From positions 2,356,001 through 2,420,000 of the forward strand of contig NC_056041.1 in NCBI RefSeq assembly GCF_004379255.2: DNA of 64,000 nt. The letters run 5' to 3'. The notes below the pieces were generated by a model. That model did not search any database, was not told the DNA's origin, and saw only the letters and a program-made list of their open reading frames with translations. Each line of letters opens with the position of its first letter. Within the stretch, counting starts at the first letter, position 1. This document shows, one piece after another, positions 36,740 through 50,083 of the stretch. The position numbers were made by a program, and so were the translations under genes. Source of the DNA: Salvia splendens (Eukaryota > Streptophyta > Magnoliopsida > Lamiales > Lamiaceae).

Positions 36740-39449
36740 ATGTCGTCTTCAGCTGCAATTAGAGGTTTTGGTTCAATACTCACCCGATTTTCCAGTGGGG
36801 TTTCTGTTAAACCCCTGAGCTCTCTCCATCCTCACAGTTAAAACCCTTCCGCTTTCTAGATATCGATTTTGCAGCGTATGTCGGATTTTGATTAACGAAT
36901 TCAGTTTATTATGGCACAGGAAATGGCTATTCGATAAGAAATTTATCGTCAATTTCTAGGTACTCGTGTTCTGGAGATTGGGCTTCGTTTTCAGGGCTTA
37001 ATTATGGTAGCTGTGAGAGGAAGATCTCAACTCGCGCGCCGCTGTGTATGGGCAGACGATCGAGTAAAATTGCTGGCAGAAAGGTATTTAATTTAACTCT
37101 GTGATTGTGCGTGGCATTCTGATTTTTGTAATTTTTCAATTGGGATTAAAACACATTGATTTCACAGAGCTCGTTGTAACAGATTTTTAGGTTAGTCTTG
37201 TGCAATTTAGTAATGATTAACTATCCTTCAATTAATCTGGAAAAATAAAAGTTAAATGTGTATTTTAGGGGAAATGGTCAATTATTCACCAGATTAAATA
37301 TTTGTGAATGAAGGGGACGCTAGATTTTACTCTCTATGAAAAGAATTCACATTAACATGTAGAATTAAGTCATACTCATAATTGTGTGATGAGATTAGAA
37401 TCGATTTAGATTGGAATTGGCTGCTCGTCATTGCTCGAATGCTGAAATGCGAACCAGAAAACATGTTTCAGAAAGGAAGCTGCTGATTCTTAGGCTTACT
37501 AGAGTTTTGATTGCTATTCTCTGTAGCAATGCATGATATTTGTGAGATCATAGTTATCAAGTAGGCAATGCCGTTAAATTTGTTAGTTGGGCTGTCAGTT
37601 TAAGCTTAACCCAGAGACCGATAAACTATGTAACTGAGGGAGAAGGAGCTGATCATCCAGAAACACTTATCTATGTGGATTTAGATTTGATTCTGTATCA
37701 TATCATATCTGAAAAATTAAGGACAACTTGGTTCTATGATTCTTTTTCTATTTCTTCAATGCAGACTCAAAATGATCTTAAGAAGGGGAAGCTGTACGCT
37801 AGATTTGGGAAGGAAGTTGTATCTGCGTAAGTTAGTTGCTACAGTTATCGGACGACATGATATGGCACTTTTCATAACATATCAACTATGAAGAGCACTC
37901 ATATACCTTAAAAATCAACGTGAAGCTACTCATCCACATTATTCAAATTTCATGCACAGTGTTTGCTAATTTATTTTCATTCATGTTTATTGTTGATCAT
38001 GACTGTTTTCACTGTCTTGTAACTCCCATTCTAACCCATGTACAAGAGCTAAGCCATCACAGCCTCATGCTTTTTGCATAATAGGCATCGTCACCTCTAT
38101 ACATCTTTGCACTTTTTCAAACAACTTCCAAGATTCTCGCTTTTCAGTATTTTAATTTAGACTATGGATTTTCTTTTGTGAATTCTGCAGGGTTAAGAAA
38201 GGTGGTGCTAGCCCAGTATCTAATACAGCTTTGGCTGCTCTGTTTGAGAAAGCAAAGGAGCTTGATATACCGAGGGATATATTAGATCGCAACATTAAGA
38301 GAGCTTCAGAGAAGGGCCAGGAATCCTACATTGAGAAATTCTATGAGGTGGTCTTGTGTACTACTTGCTGTAGCTGTTTTTCACTCTAGGCATGTCTGAA
38401 TCATCTCTTACTGACTTTTTTGGAAGATTTGTAATCATAACAAATGAAATTTTTTTATTCACAGGTCTATGGCTATGGTGGGGTAGGAATGATTGTTCAA
38501 GTGTTAACAGATAAAGTAACTAGATCAGTGGCGGCCATTAGGGAGGTCGCGAAGGATTGTGGTGGAAAGATGGCAGATTCTGGATCGATTATGTTCAAGT
38601 TTAGACGAGCTAGAGTTGCGACTGTAAAGGCTTCTGATGTTGAGAAAGACGAGCTTCTTATTATTGCCTTAGATGCTGGCGCGGAGGACATAATTGAGCC
38701 CTGGATGGATGCAGATAATTCGGAAGAAGATTTTGAAAGGTTTTAGAAACTTTTCTTTGCATACAATTTATGATCTTCAATCTTTACATATTTGCTTTAT
38801 GTGCCATCATTCCTCCCAGTATTGTTTACACATCACTAGGTATGTATAGTTGTTTCCTGATAACAGAACAACCAAATGCTCTATATATTGTTAAACTACA
38901 CTATTTTGTAGTCATAATTTATCTTTTGCTGGTAGCAACGCTTTAGATTCACCCAAGAAGCAAGAACTTCTCTCTCTCTCTCGTGCATAACATTTGAATT
39001 ATAGTAGTAGTACTAATTTTCAATGCATATACTGCGAGGTTAATGTATTTTAATCCATCTTGTTTTCTTTGTCATAGACACTATAAAATAGTAAGTTCGA
39101 TGGAGAATTACACTGCTATATTGGAAAAACTACGCGAGGAAGGAATTGCATTCGAAACTGATGGTGGGTTCGAGCTTATCCCCATAACACCAGTTGAGGT
39201 ATGCCAATAAAGGATTCCAAATTTGTAATGTATGAAACCCTCACTCAACATCTAATATTATGATCTCTGCTGATCTAGTCCTAAAGACTTTTTTCTCGTA
39301 GTTTCAAGTGTCCGATCCCAGTGTAGGGTTACAGTAGTTACCGTTCTTGGTTGCAGGTTGATGACGAGGCTATGGAGTTAAACAAGGAGCTGGCGTCCAA
39401 ACTGCTCGAGCTAGATGATGTTGATGCAGTATATACAGATCAGAAATGA
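36740..39449 (+). CDS. YebC/TACO1-family protein, probably organelle-targeted
   Basis: YebC-like proteins were long annotated as transcriptional regulators; mitochondrial TACO1 is a translational activator. Exons: 36740-36836, 36920-37083, 37765-37826, 38191-38347, 38465-38739, 39078-39198, 39357-39449; all phases fit, giving 322 residues. The first 70 or so residues are rich in Ser and Arg with few acids (MSSSAAIRGFGSILTRFSSG), like a transit peptide. The family core begins MGRRSSKIAGRK and continues with LYARFGKEVVSAVKKGGASP, FEKAKELDIPRDILDRNIKR, YGGVGMIVQVLTDKVTRSVA and an acidic end (LLELDDVDAVYTDQK). Mitochondrion or plastid cannot be decided. In Arabidopsis a YebC-family gene (AT2G25830) is next to an A-4 DREB gene, as would be true here without the intervening transposons. 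Confidence 0.9.
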
Positions 39450-42243
39450 TTTTGACCTTCTAGGTATCTTTGAGATGGCCCTCTTCTTCTCTTTCAGCTG
39501 CTCAGCATTCTAACTGAGATTTTGAGGCTGCGAGTTTTATGGGCTCGTCGTGATTGCCCTCCGATGTGCAAATTCCGGTGGCTGCCAGATGAGTGTGCTA
39601 TATCTGCCAGAATATTCATTGAAGGCTCATTATTTCATGGTGATAGTTTTGCTGATTTGAGAAAGAAAGAATAAAATAAACAAGTAATGACATGACATTT
39701 TTTGTTGCATCTTTATTTTTCACATTACTCCAAAATTTTCTTGTACGATAATAGTAGCTAATTTTTTTTTTACCAATTTATCTCTTTTTCTTTGAATATC
39801 CAATTACTAATTGGGCCTTTTGTGTTGAGAGTTGGAAAAGGCCCACTTTTATGTTGAGAGTTGGAAAATATAAATGGCATACCTTATTTAGGAAAATATT
39901 AAAATACCATGGTTACATAATTCTTTTATTTGAGAACCAAAAACTAACTAATTAACAAATTCACCGTTTTATTTTGTCACCCTATTACTTTATTAAGTAC
40001 TTCTTTAACATTTATTAAGAGCCCAAATAGTTTGAATTGTGAAATGTAGAACTTTTCAAACAATCCACTAATAGCAAAAAAATTTTTCAGATGCTGTTTT
40101 TAGGAATAAATTTTATACTCAAAATGTTCCACAATTGCTAAATATTGACAGCCTAGTTTATGATTTTATATTGAGGGTGTTACAAATCTGATAAGTATGT
40201 TGGATCATTCATCTCATTATAGTATTTCATATATGTAATTAAAATAATTGAAAAAAAAGTGATGAATTACCAATTAAAATCTATAATCAAGACTACAAAC
40301 CATGATGATTTAGTTTCATTAGGCATCAAATTTAAATCCAAGAACAAGTTGCCATAAGAGTATTTATATATATATAAAAATCTATACATAGCTCGTTGAT
40401 ATTTTATTAATTCACTACGTGAGTACCTCTCATACCACACAAATATAAATAAAATAGAAAAATCAATGCGACAAGATATTAGAAAAATAATGGACATATC
40501 TCCAAAGAAAGAAAAAGAAGACGAAACCAAACCCATTTCTCTCTCTCTAAAAACAACAACATTATAATGTGCAACTGATCACTTTGAATGGCTTTTCATT
40601 TGTCTGCATTCTCAAAAGTCATCATATCTTTGCTGTAGGTTCCATATCTCAAATGGACAAAATTTGAATGCAAATTCAACGAGAAATAAAATTGGAAAAA
40701 ATGCATAGATCGACTGCAATGATTCTGATAGATTTTGAGTCAGAAATGCAAAAAGTTATGTGGTCCATTTTTTTGCCACATTAATCCTACAACGACACTA
40801 CTAAATATGTTAAAGTCGATCGTAGTTGAATTTTAGAGGTGCATACGCACTATTTCTAGCGTAACACCTTTTTAGTTGAACTTTTGCACACATGTAGATT
40901 CGAAATCGAATTTCTAAGTTTAAAATACTACATCCAAAGTCATGGCGCCGACGAGGGCAGACGCAGAAAATTATTTGTTAATTATGAGTTATATATTCTG
41001 ATTTTATATTCGGAATTTGGAGACAATAATTTTATCATGTTTATTAGTGTGACAACGGAGGCTTTTTCACTAAGAATAATATAAAATATCAACAAGTTAA
41101 AATTTTTAAACAAATAAAATACGATTTTTATAGCTCTGGAGGGGCTCAAACCCTCTTTGGGGTGTAGGTGAGCCCCCCCAGTGACTAGTGATAAAGCCAA
41201 GATTTTAATGTTGGAGGCCCGAGCCATTGTCAATAGTCATAAAGACTATCGCGAGGAGATTCGTAACTACAATAGTGTGCACTAATTTTTCAAAATAAAT
41301 ACATAAAAACTTGAATTGTCGGGGACATGAGCCCCCTAGGCCTAAGTGTAGCTCAGTCTCTGATGGGCAAATCCATGCACTAAGAATTTAAGGGGGCTTA
41401 AGCCCCCACTAGGTTTGTTTTGCTTTATTTGTATTTCTATAAATTATCATCATTTTTTAGCATACAACTCTTGCTCAATGATTTTATTTTATCCTATAAT
41501 ATGAACTCATACTGGAAAAAATCAAGACAAAACTGTCACATATATATCTATCTCTCAACATGGGCTTCATTTTGCATGTCTCTCTCAAGTTGAAGTTTTT
41601 ACCCTCTCATTTCCGACAACTTAGCCTTATAGCACTATAACCTAATGTTTTTTTTTCTTGCAGACTGACACCACTCATCTTCAGTTGCTATCATTCATGC
41701 TAGTAGACAGTGAAATTTTAATTTTTCTCCAAGTTTTTGTGTTTTTTACCCTCACACATGGATGTTGAAAACTAGGGTTTTTTTCGTTCACTCATACGCG
41801 TTGTCTGAAGACGCGTATTGATGATAGTGAAACGCGAGATGTAACACGATTTGCGTAGGGTTGATGTGTAGGGGAAAATGTAGTTTTAATTTGTGAGAAT
41901 TTCAATAGTGTGGAAAGATTGGACAGTTGGGAAAACACACACATCACACACTGAAAAACAGTGAGAACATTTAATACTTTCATGTTTTATGTTATAAGGG
42001 TGAAGAAGGGAGAATAGTGGTAACTGAAGTTACCTAGCTTTAGTAAATATAACTGAGCATGATGGGGATTTTAATAATTGTGTCGTTTATATAGTTGAAT
42101 TCTATTTATTTAATTGCAATTTTGCAACAGGTTATTTAACTACGACGACATAAGTCACGTACATGTTAGTATTATACTAATTCTATCTAATTAAGAGTAC
42201 GGAATAAAAAATGTATAAAAGTGGGATCGGGTCCACGATATAC
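39450..42243. other. Gene-free DNA with short GC-rich repeat remnants
   Basis: The 3' UTR of the YebC-family gene comes first. From about 41120 to 41410 there are three diverged blocks built on a GAGCCCCC / GGGGGCT theme, including a perfect 16-bp palindrome GGGGGCTTAAGCCCCC at 41392-41407. They look like remains of an unclassified repeat. No coding gene seen. Confidence 0.45.
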
Positions 42244-42246
42244 TAA

Positions 42247-44061
42247 GGCCACCCGCAACGCGTTTCGCGGGTAGCTCGTATCTCGGGAGGAGACGGCGGC
42301 GAGACGCGTTGCAGCGCCCCGTCTCGTCCCGGTCTCGACGAGACGCCCGTCCCACCGAGACACCTCGCGGACTGTCTCGCCATGCGCTTGCGCGACGTGG
42401 CGCGCTCCGGCGCCATGCGTGAAACCCACTCGCCGGCCCGCGAGTGGGCTTCGTCACGCTGACGCAATAAATTATTTTTACAAAAATCAAATTTAATTAA
42501 AAAAATAATAAATAATCAAAAACGGTAATATTACCGTTTTTTGACCGTTTTCCTTTTTTTTAATTTTTACTCTATAAATACTCCTATTTCATCCTCATTT
42601 CACACACAAATACACATCAAATCCTCCAAATCATCTCCATTTCCTCTCCAATTTTCATCTAACCTCTCATCACAAAATGTCCGGCGACGGAAACACTGGC
42701 GGCGGCGGCCTCGGCGGGTTTGACATCGACGCGTTTGGCGACTGGGGGTGTTCCGGTTCTGGTTCGTCTATGTCGGGCACCCAGGGCTCGTCGACGCCGG
42801 GGGGTACCAACCACCCCATTTTGATGTGGATGCATATGCTCGTCCCTCCGCCCCGAGGTATTCGCAGGGATTATCCCAAATTCAGGAGGATTATCCGGAT
42901 GAACCCCATCCGGAAGGAGGACGAGGCGATGGAAGCTCTAGGGCATTCGACGCCGTGGAGGAAGAGGCAGAGGCGGCCGAGGAGGATGAGGATGTAGGTC
43001 GGCATCCGTACAGCCGCAAGGACACGATGGCGGTGTACAATGCCTGGATCAGCGTCTCATACGATCCCATCGTCGGGAATCAACAATCCCAGAAGTGCTT
43101 CTGGGAAAAGGTCACTGAGGCCTACAACGAGATCAAGCCAAGAGGGTCCCACCACCTCACATAGAAGATGCTCCGCGCTCACTTTGACCGAGTCGACAGG
43201 GAGGTCAAAAAATTCTGCGGCATCTACAAGAACGAAGCGGCTCATTACCAAAGTGGAGCCACGGTAGCCGACATTCTGAGATCGGCTCTGGGAGGCCGTC
43301 AAAGACGAGGAAATGTGGGTCGTCGGTGTGCGGTCCAGCTCGGGCTCGACCTCGAAGCGCACGAAGCACACGGCGGGTGGCCAATACTCGTCTAGTGGGG
43401 GCGGTTCGTGCGGCGCCGCACAAGAGGCTGTCTCGCAGGAGGTTGAGGGCACGACAGACGATGCCGGGGGTTCCTCCCGTGTGTGCCGTCGGCCGCAAGG
43501 GACCAAGGCGGCTAGAGGGAGGAAGGGCCGAGGCGAATCAAGCCAGGCGGGCTCTGGCTCGAACACCCTATTATCCATGTACTTGACCGCCACGATGGCG
43601 GACACTTCCGCATGACGCCTCCATAATACCAAGTCCATCTTGCCGGAATTGAGTATATGGCAAGACAAGTTGGTATTCCGCCTCCAGGTAGCTTGAGTGC
43701 ACTGCCACCGCCTTCGGGAGATGATTCTCCGGCGGAGTAGTTTTTTTAATTTCTATAAAATTGTATTTTAAATTATGTTTTTCTGCCACGAATTTAATTA
43801 TGTATTTTTTAAGGATTTTAAGTTGTATTTTTATTTTATTTAATGAAGTGTGTTTTTTATTAATTGAATTTGTCGAAAAAAAATAAACAATGAAATTGAA
43901 TGAATAGTAAGTTAAGAGACGGTTAAGAGACGGATAAGAGATGGAGGGTTGCATGTTCTGTCTCTTAGTTAAGAGATGGAGTGAAAAGTACAGTGAGACC
44001 CATGAATAGTTAAGGGATGTGACGGTTAAGAGACGGATAAGAGATAGCGTCGCGGATGACC
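42247..44061 (+). mobile_element. PIF/Harbinger-type element carrying only a decayed second ORF
   Basis: A 1815-bp element flanked by TAA at 42244-42246 and 44062-44064. Terminal inverted repeats: GGCCACCCGCAACGC (left) and GGTCATCCGCGACGC (right, reversed), 12 of 15 identical. A TATA-like CTATAAATACTCCTATTTCA at 42574 precedes the ORF. The TWA duplication and the MYB/SANT-like ORF are the PIF/Harbinger signature. No transposase (DDE) ORF is present, so it is non-autonomous. The 3' part holds repeated TAAGAGACGG units. Confidence 0.8.
42677..43614 (+). pseudogene. Decayed PIF/Harbinger MYB-like accessory protein
   Basis: Starts MSGDGNTGGGGLGGFDIDAF at 42677. The protein continues only by changing frame: near 42810 into a frame with HPYSRKDTMAVYNAWISVSY and FWEKVTEAYNEIKPRGSHHL, an in-frame stop (TAG) near 43162, then HFDRVDREVKKFCGIYKNEA, and another shift near 43285 to a Ser-rich tail with CRRPQGTKAARGRKGRGESS. 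The trihelix/SANT layout followed by an RPxGxKxA motif fits the DNA-binding accessory protein of plant PIF/Harbinger elements, often misannotated as glutathione S-transferase T3-like. At least two frameshifts and one stop make it non-functional. Confidence 0.75.
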
Positions 44062-44064
44062 TAA

Positions 44065-44853
44065 TATCCTATCAATACTGTGCTGATATAAATAGGCTTC
44101 AATTCATCTTTGCAGACACACTATATATATCAATTGGTACATAGTGATATACTGTCATAGTAATTTATCATTTTACCTATATCTACGTCTAGATCTATAT
44201 ATATCTATAGATAGATATATAGTATGTTTAAACAATTTAGATCACCAAATCAAATTAATGCTATTAGTCTTGATTATTATTTACAATGTGATTATTATCT
44301 CAAATATGTAACATAACTTTCTTTTACTACACATTTCACTATTTGATTAAGTAATTTGCTTTGCGTTTAGAGTTTCATTTGAAGATTGTGGTTGTTGTGT
44401 AGATGGATGAATGTAGACAATACTCGAATTAACCCATTTCAAAATTATTAGTATTACTTTTTTTAATTGAATTTTACCGTTGTTGGACTTATCGGACTTG
44501 GTATTTCTTCCAGACTTTTTGTTTGAGGAAAAGCACGTGCGTGGAAACTGTAGAGTCACGTGCGAGTGTAGTTGAATAAATCATTAAATAAAGCCGCAAT
44601 AGGGAAGGCGTTAAAATGACTCGGCGTTGCATGAAAGTCATGCGACAGAGATGCCGTACATTAGTAACGTGGCAGCATCACAATCTCTAAAACCGTGTTA
44701 CCGTTTGTTATTTTAGCATACTCCAATATCATTCCTGTGCCGACATGGTTTATAATTTACTCCTATAAACAAATTTTAGTACTAGTGTGTGTATCCTTCT
44801 CATAGTTTTCATTTTCTTTCGTTTTCGACTCGACCTTTTATAGTTATACTAGG
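44065..44853. other. Gene-free intergenic DNA
   Basis: AT-rich, with a TATATA-rich patch near 44195-44225. No gene recognised. Confidence 0.45.
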
Positions 44854-45139
44854 ATTCCCCCTGTCCATGAAATATCCGTTAATGAAATATTGTCCAAGTT
44901 TGACTTAGCATGAGTTTTAAAAAATATAAAGAAAAATGAGTTGAAAATGTTCGTGGAATAATGATCCAATATTTATATATTAGTTTTATAATATATAAAT
45001 ATTGGATCATCATTTACCAAAAATAGTTATTCTGAAAGTGGAGATCATTTACCAAAAATAGAAAAAAACAAAGTGGATAACATTTTACGGACGGACCAAA
45101 ATGGGAAAACTGGATAACATTTCACTGACGGAGGGAGTA
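44854..45139. mobile_element. Stowaway-like MITE with an internal palindrome
   Basis: The left end (CCCCCTGTCCATGAAATATCC) and the reversed right end (CTCCCTCCGTCAGTGAAATG) are imperfect inverted relatives of the CTCCCTCCGTC type. Inside, ATGATCCAATATTTATATAT and its near-reverse at 44957-45016 form a strong AT-rich hairpin. The left terminus is decayed, so borders are approximate. Confidence 0.6.
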
Positions 45140-48100
45140 TAAAATAAGGCAACTTAACTTACAGTGATCAAATCACTATTTATTGTATGTTTCTACTATT
45201 TATAAGCAGCGTTTATTAGTGATAAAGACAATATTAATTCATATTTTATTAATCGGATTTTTTTGTTTCCGCGTGTAATGTACGAAGTAAAAAAGGGAGT
45301 GATCGTTGATGCATAAACATGGACAATGAGCGGCTTATAGTGAGTGGACGCCGATGCATAGACACAAACAAAAAGTGGCTTAGCTTCTAAGGAGTGAACG
45401 TCGATGCATAGACACAGATAAAGAGCGACTCATAGTTTCAAATGGAGAAAGAACATGACGGAACCAAAACACGTTAATGAAAAATTTAATATTGTTTAGG
45501 ATACCATCAAATGATCCATGTTAGCGGATATAATCAAAACACCTCATATGTTAATACCCTATAATATTAAAATTTACCAAGGGTGCAAAGAATTAGAACT
45601 CAATTGTAAAAAAACTATTTTTGCAGTTCACTCTAATATTTCGTAGTTGACGATTTAAAAAAAAGCTTCCTATCACATATTATGGTCCAAATAAACACAA
45701 CAAATGATCTAAATTTAAATCGACCTGTATATTACCTAAGACATGAATACTAACACTAGACAACTCTATATAATGTATGTATGAACACAGATTATACGTA
45801 TACGAGTCAATCTATTATTTCTCATTTATTAGTTAATTAAAAATTATTAAGGTCGGCAATAATATGATAGTAATATATATAGCTTTTATTTCTGCACTTT
45901 TGTAGTTTGTGGTTTTTATATAGATCTGCATTTTATTGGGAAATTGTTCAACTTGTTTGACAAATTTGCACCCTATAAAGATGTCAAAATCGCATTACTA
46001 CTTAATTGCTTCGACCTTTATGTATAAATTTGATACAATAAGTTGTAAAGGTTCTTTGTAATGATTCGTTGCAGACGTAGTGGAAAATATCGACATCAAT
46101 TTCAAATGAAAGAGAGACCAAAAAAGTAGTAAGAAACTTAAGACAAATGAAATCAATCAAGCTAACTCTAAGTCACTAATTGAAACAAAAATAATAAAAT
46201 CAACAAAACTTGGCTTATTGCTATCCACAAATTAGAAAATAATTAAATATGGGTCGTTGAAAGAATAATACTCCTGTATAATAAAATTAAAGTAATATAA
46301 TTAATTTGTGCAAAAGGTGATTAAAAGAAAATTAAAATGTCCAACTTGTAATAATACGACATAAAACATTAATTATCATAACCAACCTGTATACATTCAT
46401 TTAATCGAATGTTGAGTTTGAGATGTATATTTACAATCAACAATCTCATATCTGGTTCTCTGTCTGAAGTCTGAACATATATAGTAATAAGTTGATCATA
46501 CATAACATATAGATATGATCAAATCAATAAGTGAAATTCTGTCAAAAATAAAAAAAAACTCAGTTATTGAATCTTGTGATGTAACCGTTAGATTAATATC
46601 ATGTGTCATCTAATAATGTAGATTGTGATGTCTAATAATGTAACGCCTTTTAGTCTAATAATGTAGATTGTGTAGTCTAATAATGTAACGCTTTTAGTGT
46701 AATAATGTAGCGCGAATATTATTATCACAACCATCCAATCTAAGGATCCAAGAGCAGAGATTTACTTTGATTTTTGACAAAATTTCACTTATTGACTATA
46801 GTGTGCCCCTTAATCCACAAAATGACATAATTAAGCATCCTTAACTTTTCACTTTGAGAAAAAACCTCATTAGTTACAACGGAATTATTGTACTCCTATA
46901 TAAATATATTTTGACACGCACCAGCATACCTTTAATTACTAGATTAATAGTCACTTGGGATTCTCTTATAATATGGAGTATTAGGGTTTTCCCCTACAAA
47001 ATTCCCATGTTTCCTAATTTAGATAATGCTAATTGCTAGAAAACCCTAACTAGCTAGTGGAGGAATATTATTTATGTAATAAACCCTACTTAGCTTATAA
47101 TTTATAAGCCTACCAACAATTAATAATTCTATTATTAGTATGGTGGTATTAAAGCGAATCTTAACTGAATCAAATTGGGTCACACATAATCATTTCTTAA
47201 ATCCACTGTACACGTAGGATTTTTGTACTTATTCCCTAATTACTCATGCAAATACAAGAAATTATTGAGATTAGTTAATAATGTTTTTCTATTGTTAGTT
47301 TAAATACAATTTTCATAGCGTGGAGTTTAATAATTTTACTACCCGGATTGGTCCCATTTGTACTATACCAATTCTTGTTCACGACAATAATATTTGATTA
47401 TAATAAAAAATAAAACATTTCAGTTACGACGTCGGTTCGCATTGGCAAGTATTTAACAACCTGTATTTTTTAACACAGTTTATTATATTATAAACGTAGT
47501 CAATTCTACCAAAATATGTCTTGTTCAAATCTTATTGGCTTCTACCTAATAGTTTAGGTTTTTGTAGAAATAATATCTTCAATTTTGTATACTTCTTGCC
47601 ACGCTCAAATAATGTCAAATACATGTATAAATACGTCACGTTTTGTGAAGGCTGTATAGCTAATTAATTTTTTAATAAAACCATTTAATCATTGAAGAAC
47701 TTTGTAGATGGTATACGTATAATCACTTAAAAATGATATATATTTTATTTTATTTTGAATAAGTTTTATTGCCGACGTGTGAGAGAGGTGGCCTCTCTTT
47801 TTTGGGGAAACACTGCAACTAACTTTTCAGATTAAATTGGCTGAAATTATATTTTGGTCAACTAATAAAAATAGAAGAAATTTCGGCTACTCACTCAGTA
47901 ATTTAGGAAAGTAAACAGAGAATATTTTTCAAAATTATTAATAAAATTCTTAGGTCAACCTCATGAATTCAATGAAAATCTGATATCTATAGTAATAATT
48001 TGTTTTCTTGGATTTCGGCAGGCGTCGAAAAATTAGTCTTTGTATTCCGCATTAAATGAAATAAAATGGATGATTTGCAGACAAAAAGTGTGACATCCAT

Positions 48101-48462
48101 TTTAGTCGGAAAATTTCAAACAAAATCCACTCTTTTTGTTGTTCCTCCCTTTTGTTTACTCAAATTAGCAATAAAACATAAAATAAGTCATTAAAATATG
48201 TGCAGAAAGATTTGAATATTGCTAAGAAACCCTAATTTTCAACTCATGTCCACGCTAGCGACAAAGTGACTGGGCCATCCTATCATTTTCCCCTCTCCTT
48301 TTCTCATAAATAATTTCCGGTGACAATTTATAAAAATATTATACATCTTCCTTTTGTTAATATAGCATACATATGGATGCAGTCAATAATTATTTGCATG
48401 CCGAAGAAAAAAAGGATTACAGATGAAACAAAAAAAATAATTAGTTGACATATTAAAATTGG
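45140..48462. other. Gene-free intergenic DNA with minor tandem repeats
   Basis: Two small repeat patches: 45305-45440 has three imperfect copies built on GATGCATAGACACA, and 46608-46715 has several copies of TCTAATAATGTAACGC/GATTG. Short open frames have no recognised similarity. Confidence 0.5.
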
Positions 48463-48465
48463 TTA

Positions 48466-49163
48466 GAGCATCCCCAACGGTGGTGGAATGCTGCTCGTCC
48501 GTCCTTGCCGCTGGCAAGGACACGCTCCGCCGCCGCTGCGCTCTTGCCGCTAGCACGGACGTGCTCTTAGCTAAGAGCACGGCCATGCCAGCGGCAAGAG
48601 CACAAGGCTCCGACGTGGCATGCTCTGATTGGCCCGTTGATTTATCATTTTTTATTATTTTTTTAAAAAAAATCGAAAAAATCTGAAAATTTCAAAATTA
48701 ATTAAAAAAATATTGTCTCACTTCCTAATAAAATATATCCATTTTTTTCACACTTTTAATTTTTTTTCCATCATTTTTACCCCAAAATTCATACTTTCAT
48801 CTATAAATACTCTCATTTCAAACACAAAAAATGACACTATACTAAACAACTCTCTCAATCTCAATTTTTAGGATTTTAATTATGTAATTTTTAATTTTTA
48901 GGAGTTTAATTATGTAATTTTTAATTTTTAGGATTTTAATTATGTTTTTTTTATTTTATTTGTAATTTGTATTATTTATTGTGGTTTTTTAATGAATTTT
49001 AATATTATGGAAATGTTTTTGTTTAATTGAATTTTAAATTGAATTGTGCTCATCCTTGCGGAAGAGCACAGCTGTGGGTGTTGTGCTCTTGCCAGAGAGC
49101 AGGCAGAAAAAGTGGGGCCGGCCCACAACCGTGCCGCTGGCAAGAGCACGGTTGTGGATGCTC
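48466..49163. mobile_element. Non-autonomous PIF/Harbinger-type element
   Basis: A 698-bp element flanked by TTA at 48463-48465 and 49164-49166. Ends: GAGCATCCCCAACGGTGG (left) and GAGCATCCACAACCGTGC (right, reversed); GCTCTTGCCGCTGGCAAGAG-like inverted motifs lie just inside both ends. It carries a TATA-leader (CTATAAATACTCTCATTTCA at 48802) almost the same as in the element at 42247, but no ORF, suggesting an internally deleted relative. Confidence 0.8.
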
Positions 49164-49166
49164 TTA

Positions 49167-50078
49167 TATGATTTGAAAAGAGTCATGACAATATCCATAT
49201 TCATATAGAGTTAATGATTACAGAAGTTATAAACAATTTAAATTTATGAATATGTAAAGTTATGAATACAATTTGAGAAGCGAATAAGACACATATATCA
49301 TATATGTGTGTATTATGGGCGTCACATAATTTATTCATCCACAATATATAATCTCAATATACTCTAATTTAATGGCTCAAAAGTCATCGAAATTTCTCCT
49401 TTCTTCTTCGTCATTATTAAACCTTTTGTCGTATATATTAGAATAAATCATGCATATATATAGAAGTAAAGAATATCATTACGAATAGAGAAATATTATA
49501 AAAACATATGAAAAAGAAATAGGATGGCCCCTAGATAGGGTGGTGGAGTTCAATAATTTGTGTTGAATTAAAACTGACTTTGGAGGTCTCAAATTGCAAC
49601 CACAGAATGACCAACTCGTACTATTATTAATCCAAACATCGTCCCATCATTTTCATTTCATTGTTTCTTCCCACACAAAAAAAATTTGAAGTCCTTACAC
49701 AACTCATATAGCATTTTAAGGATGCTGCCCCCTCTAAGTTTATTTTTTAAATTATAATTTGTATATATACGGTATATCGTGGATGCACCACCTGGTTCGA
49801 ATCCTACGAGAGGTGAAAATTTCATTTTCTTTATTTTGTTAATTTCACTGGAAGTGAAATGACTTCATATAATCAGTGCAATATGTAAAAGTAAAACGAT
49901 TCAAAATATTAATATAGCAACAAAGAATAATGAAATCAAAGAAACAACAAAGTAAGTAACAGAGTAAGCGTTCTGTCTAAAATCGCACAGAAACTAGAAA
50001 AATAGAAGTAAATGAACAACACGTGTTATATATACGTGTATATTTGGCTCATATCCGCATCATGAGGGCATATATGTG
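49167..50078. other. Gene-free DNA before the LTR element
   Basis: AT-rich. A tRNA box B-like GGTTCGAATCC occurs at about 49794 without a matching box A or tRNA fold, possibly a degraded SINE. Nothing else recognised. Confidence 0.45.
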
Positions 50079-50083
50079 TATAT

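Noticed and set aside
49785..49830. Possible tRNA gene (GGTTCGAATCC)
   Set aside because: No acceptor stem, D arm or box A in register; at most a degraded SINE.
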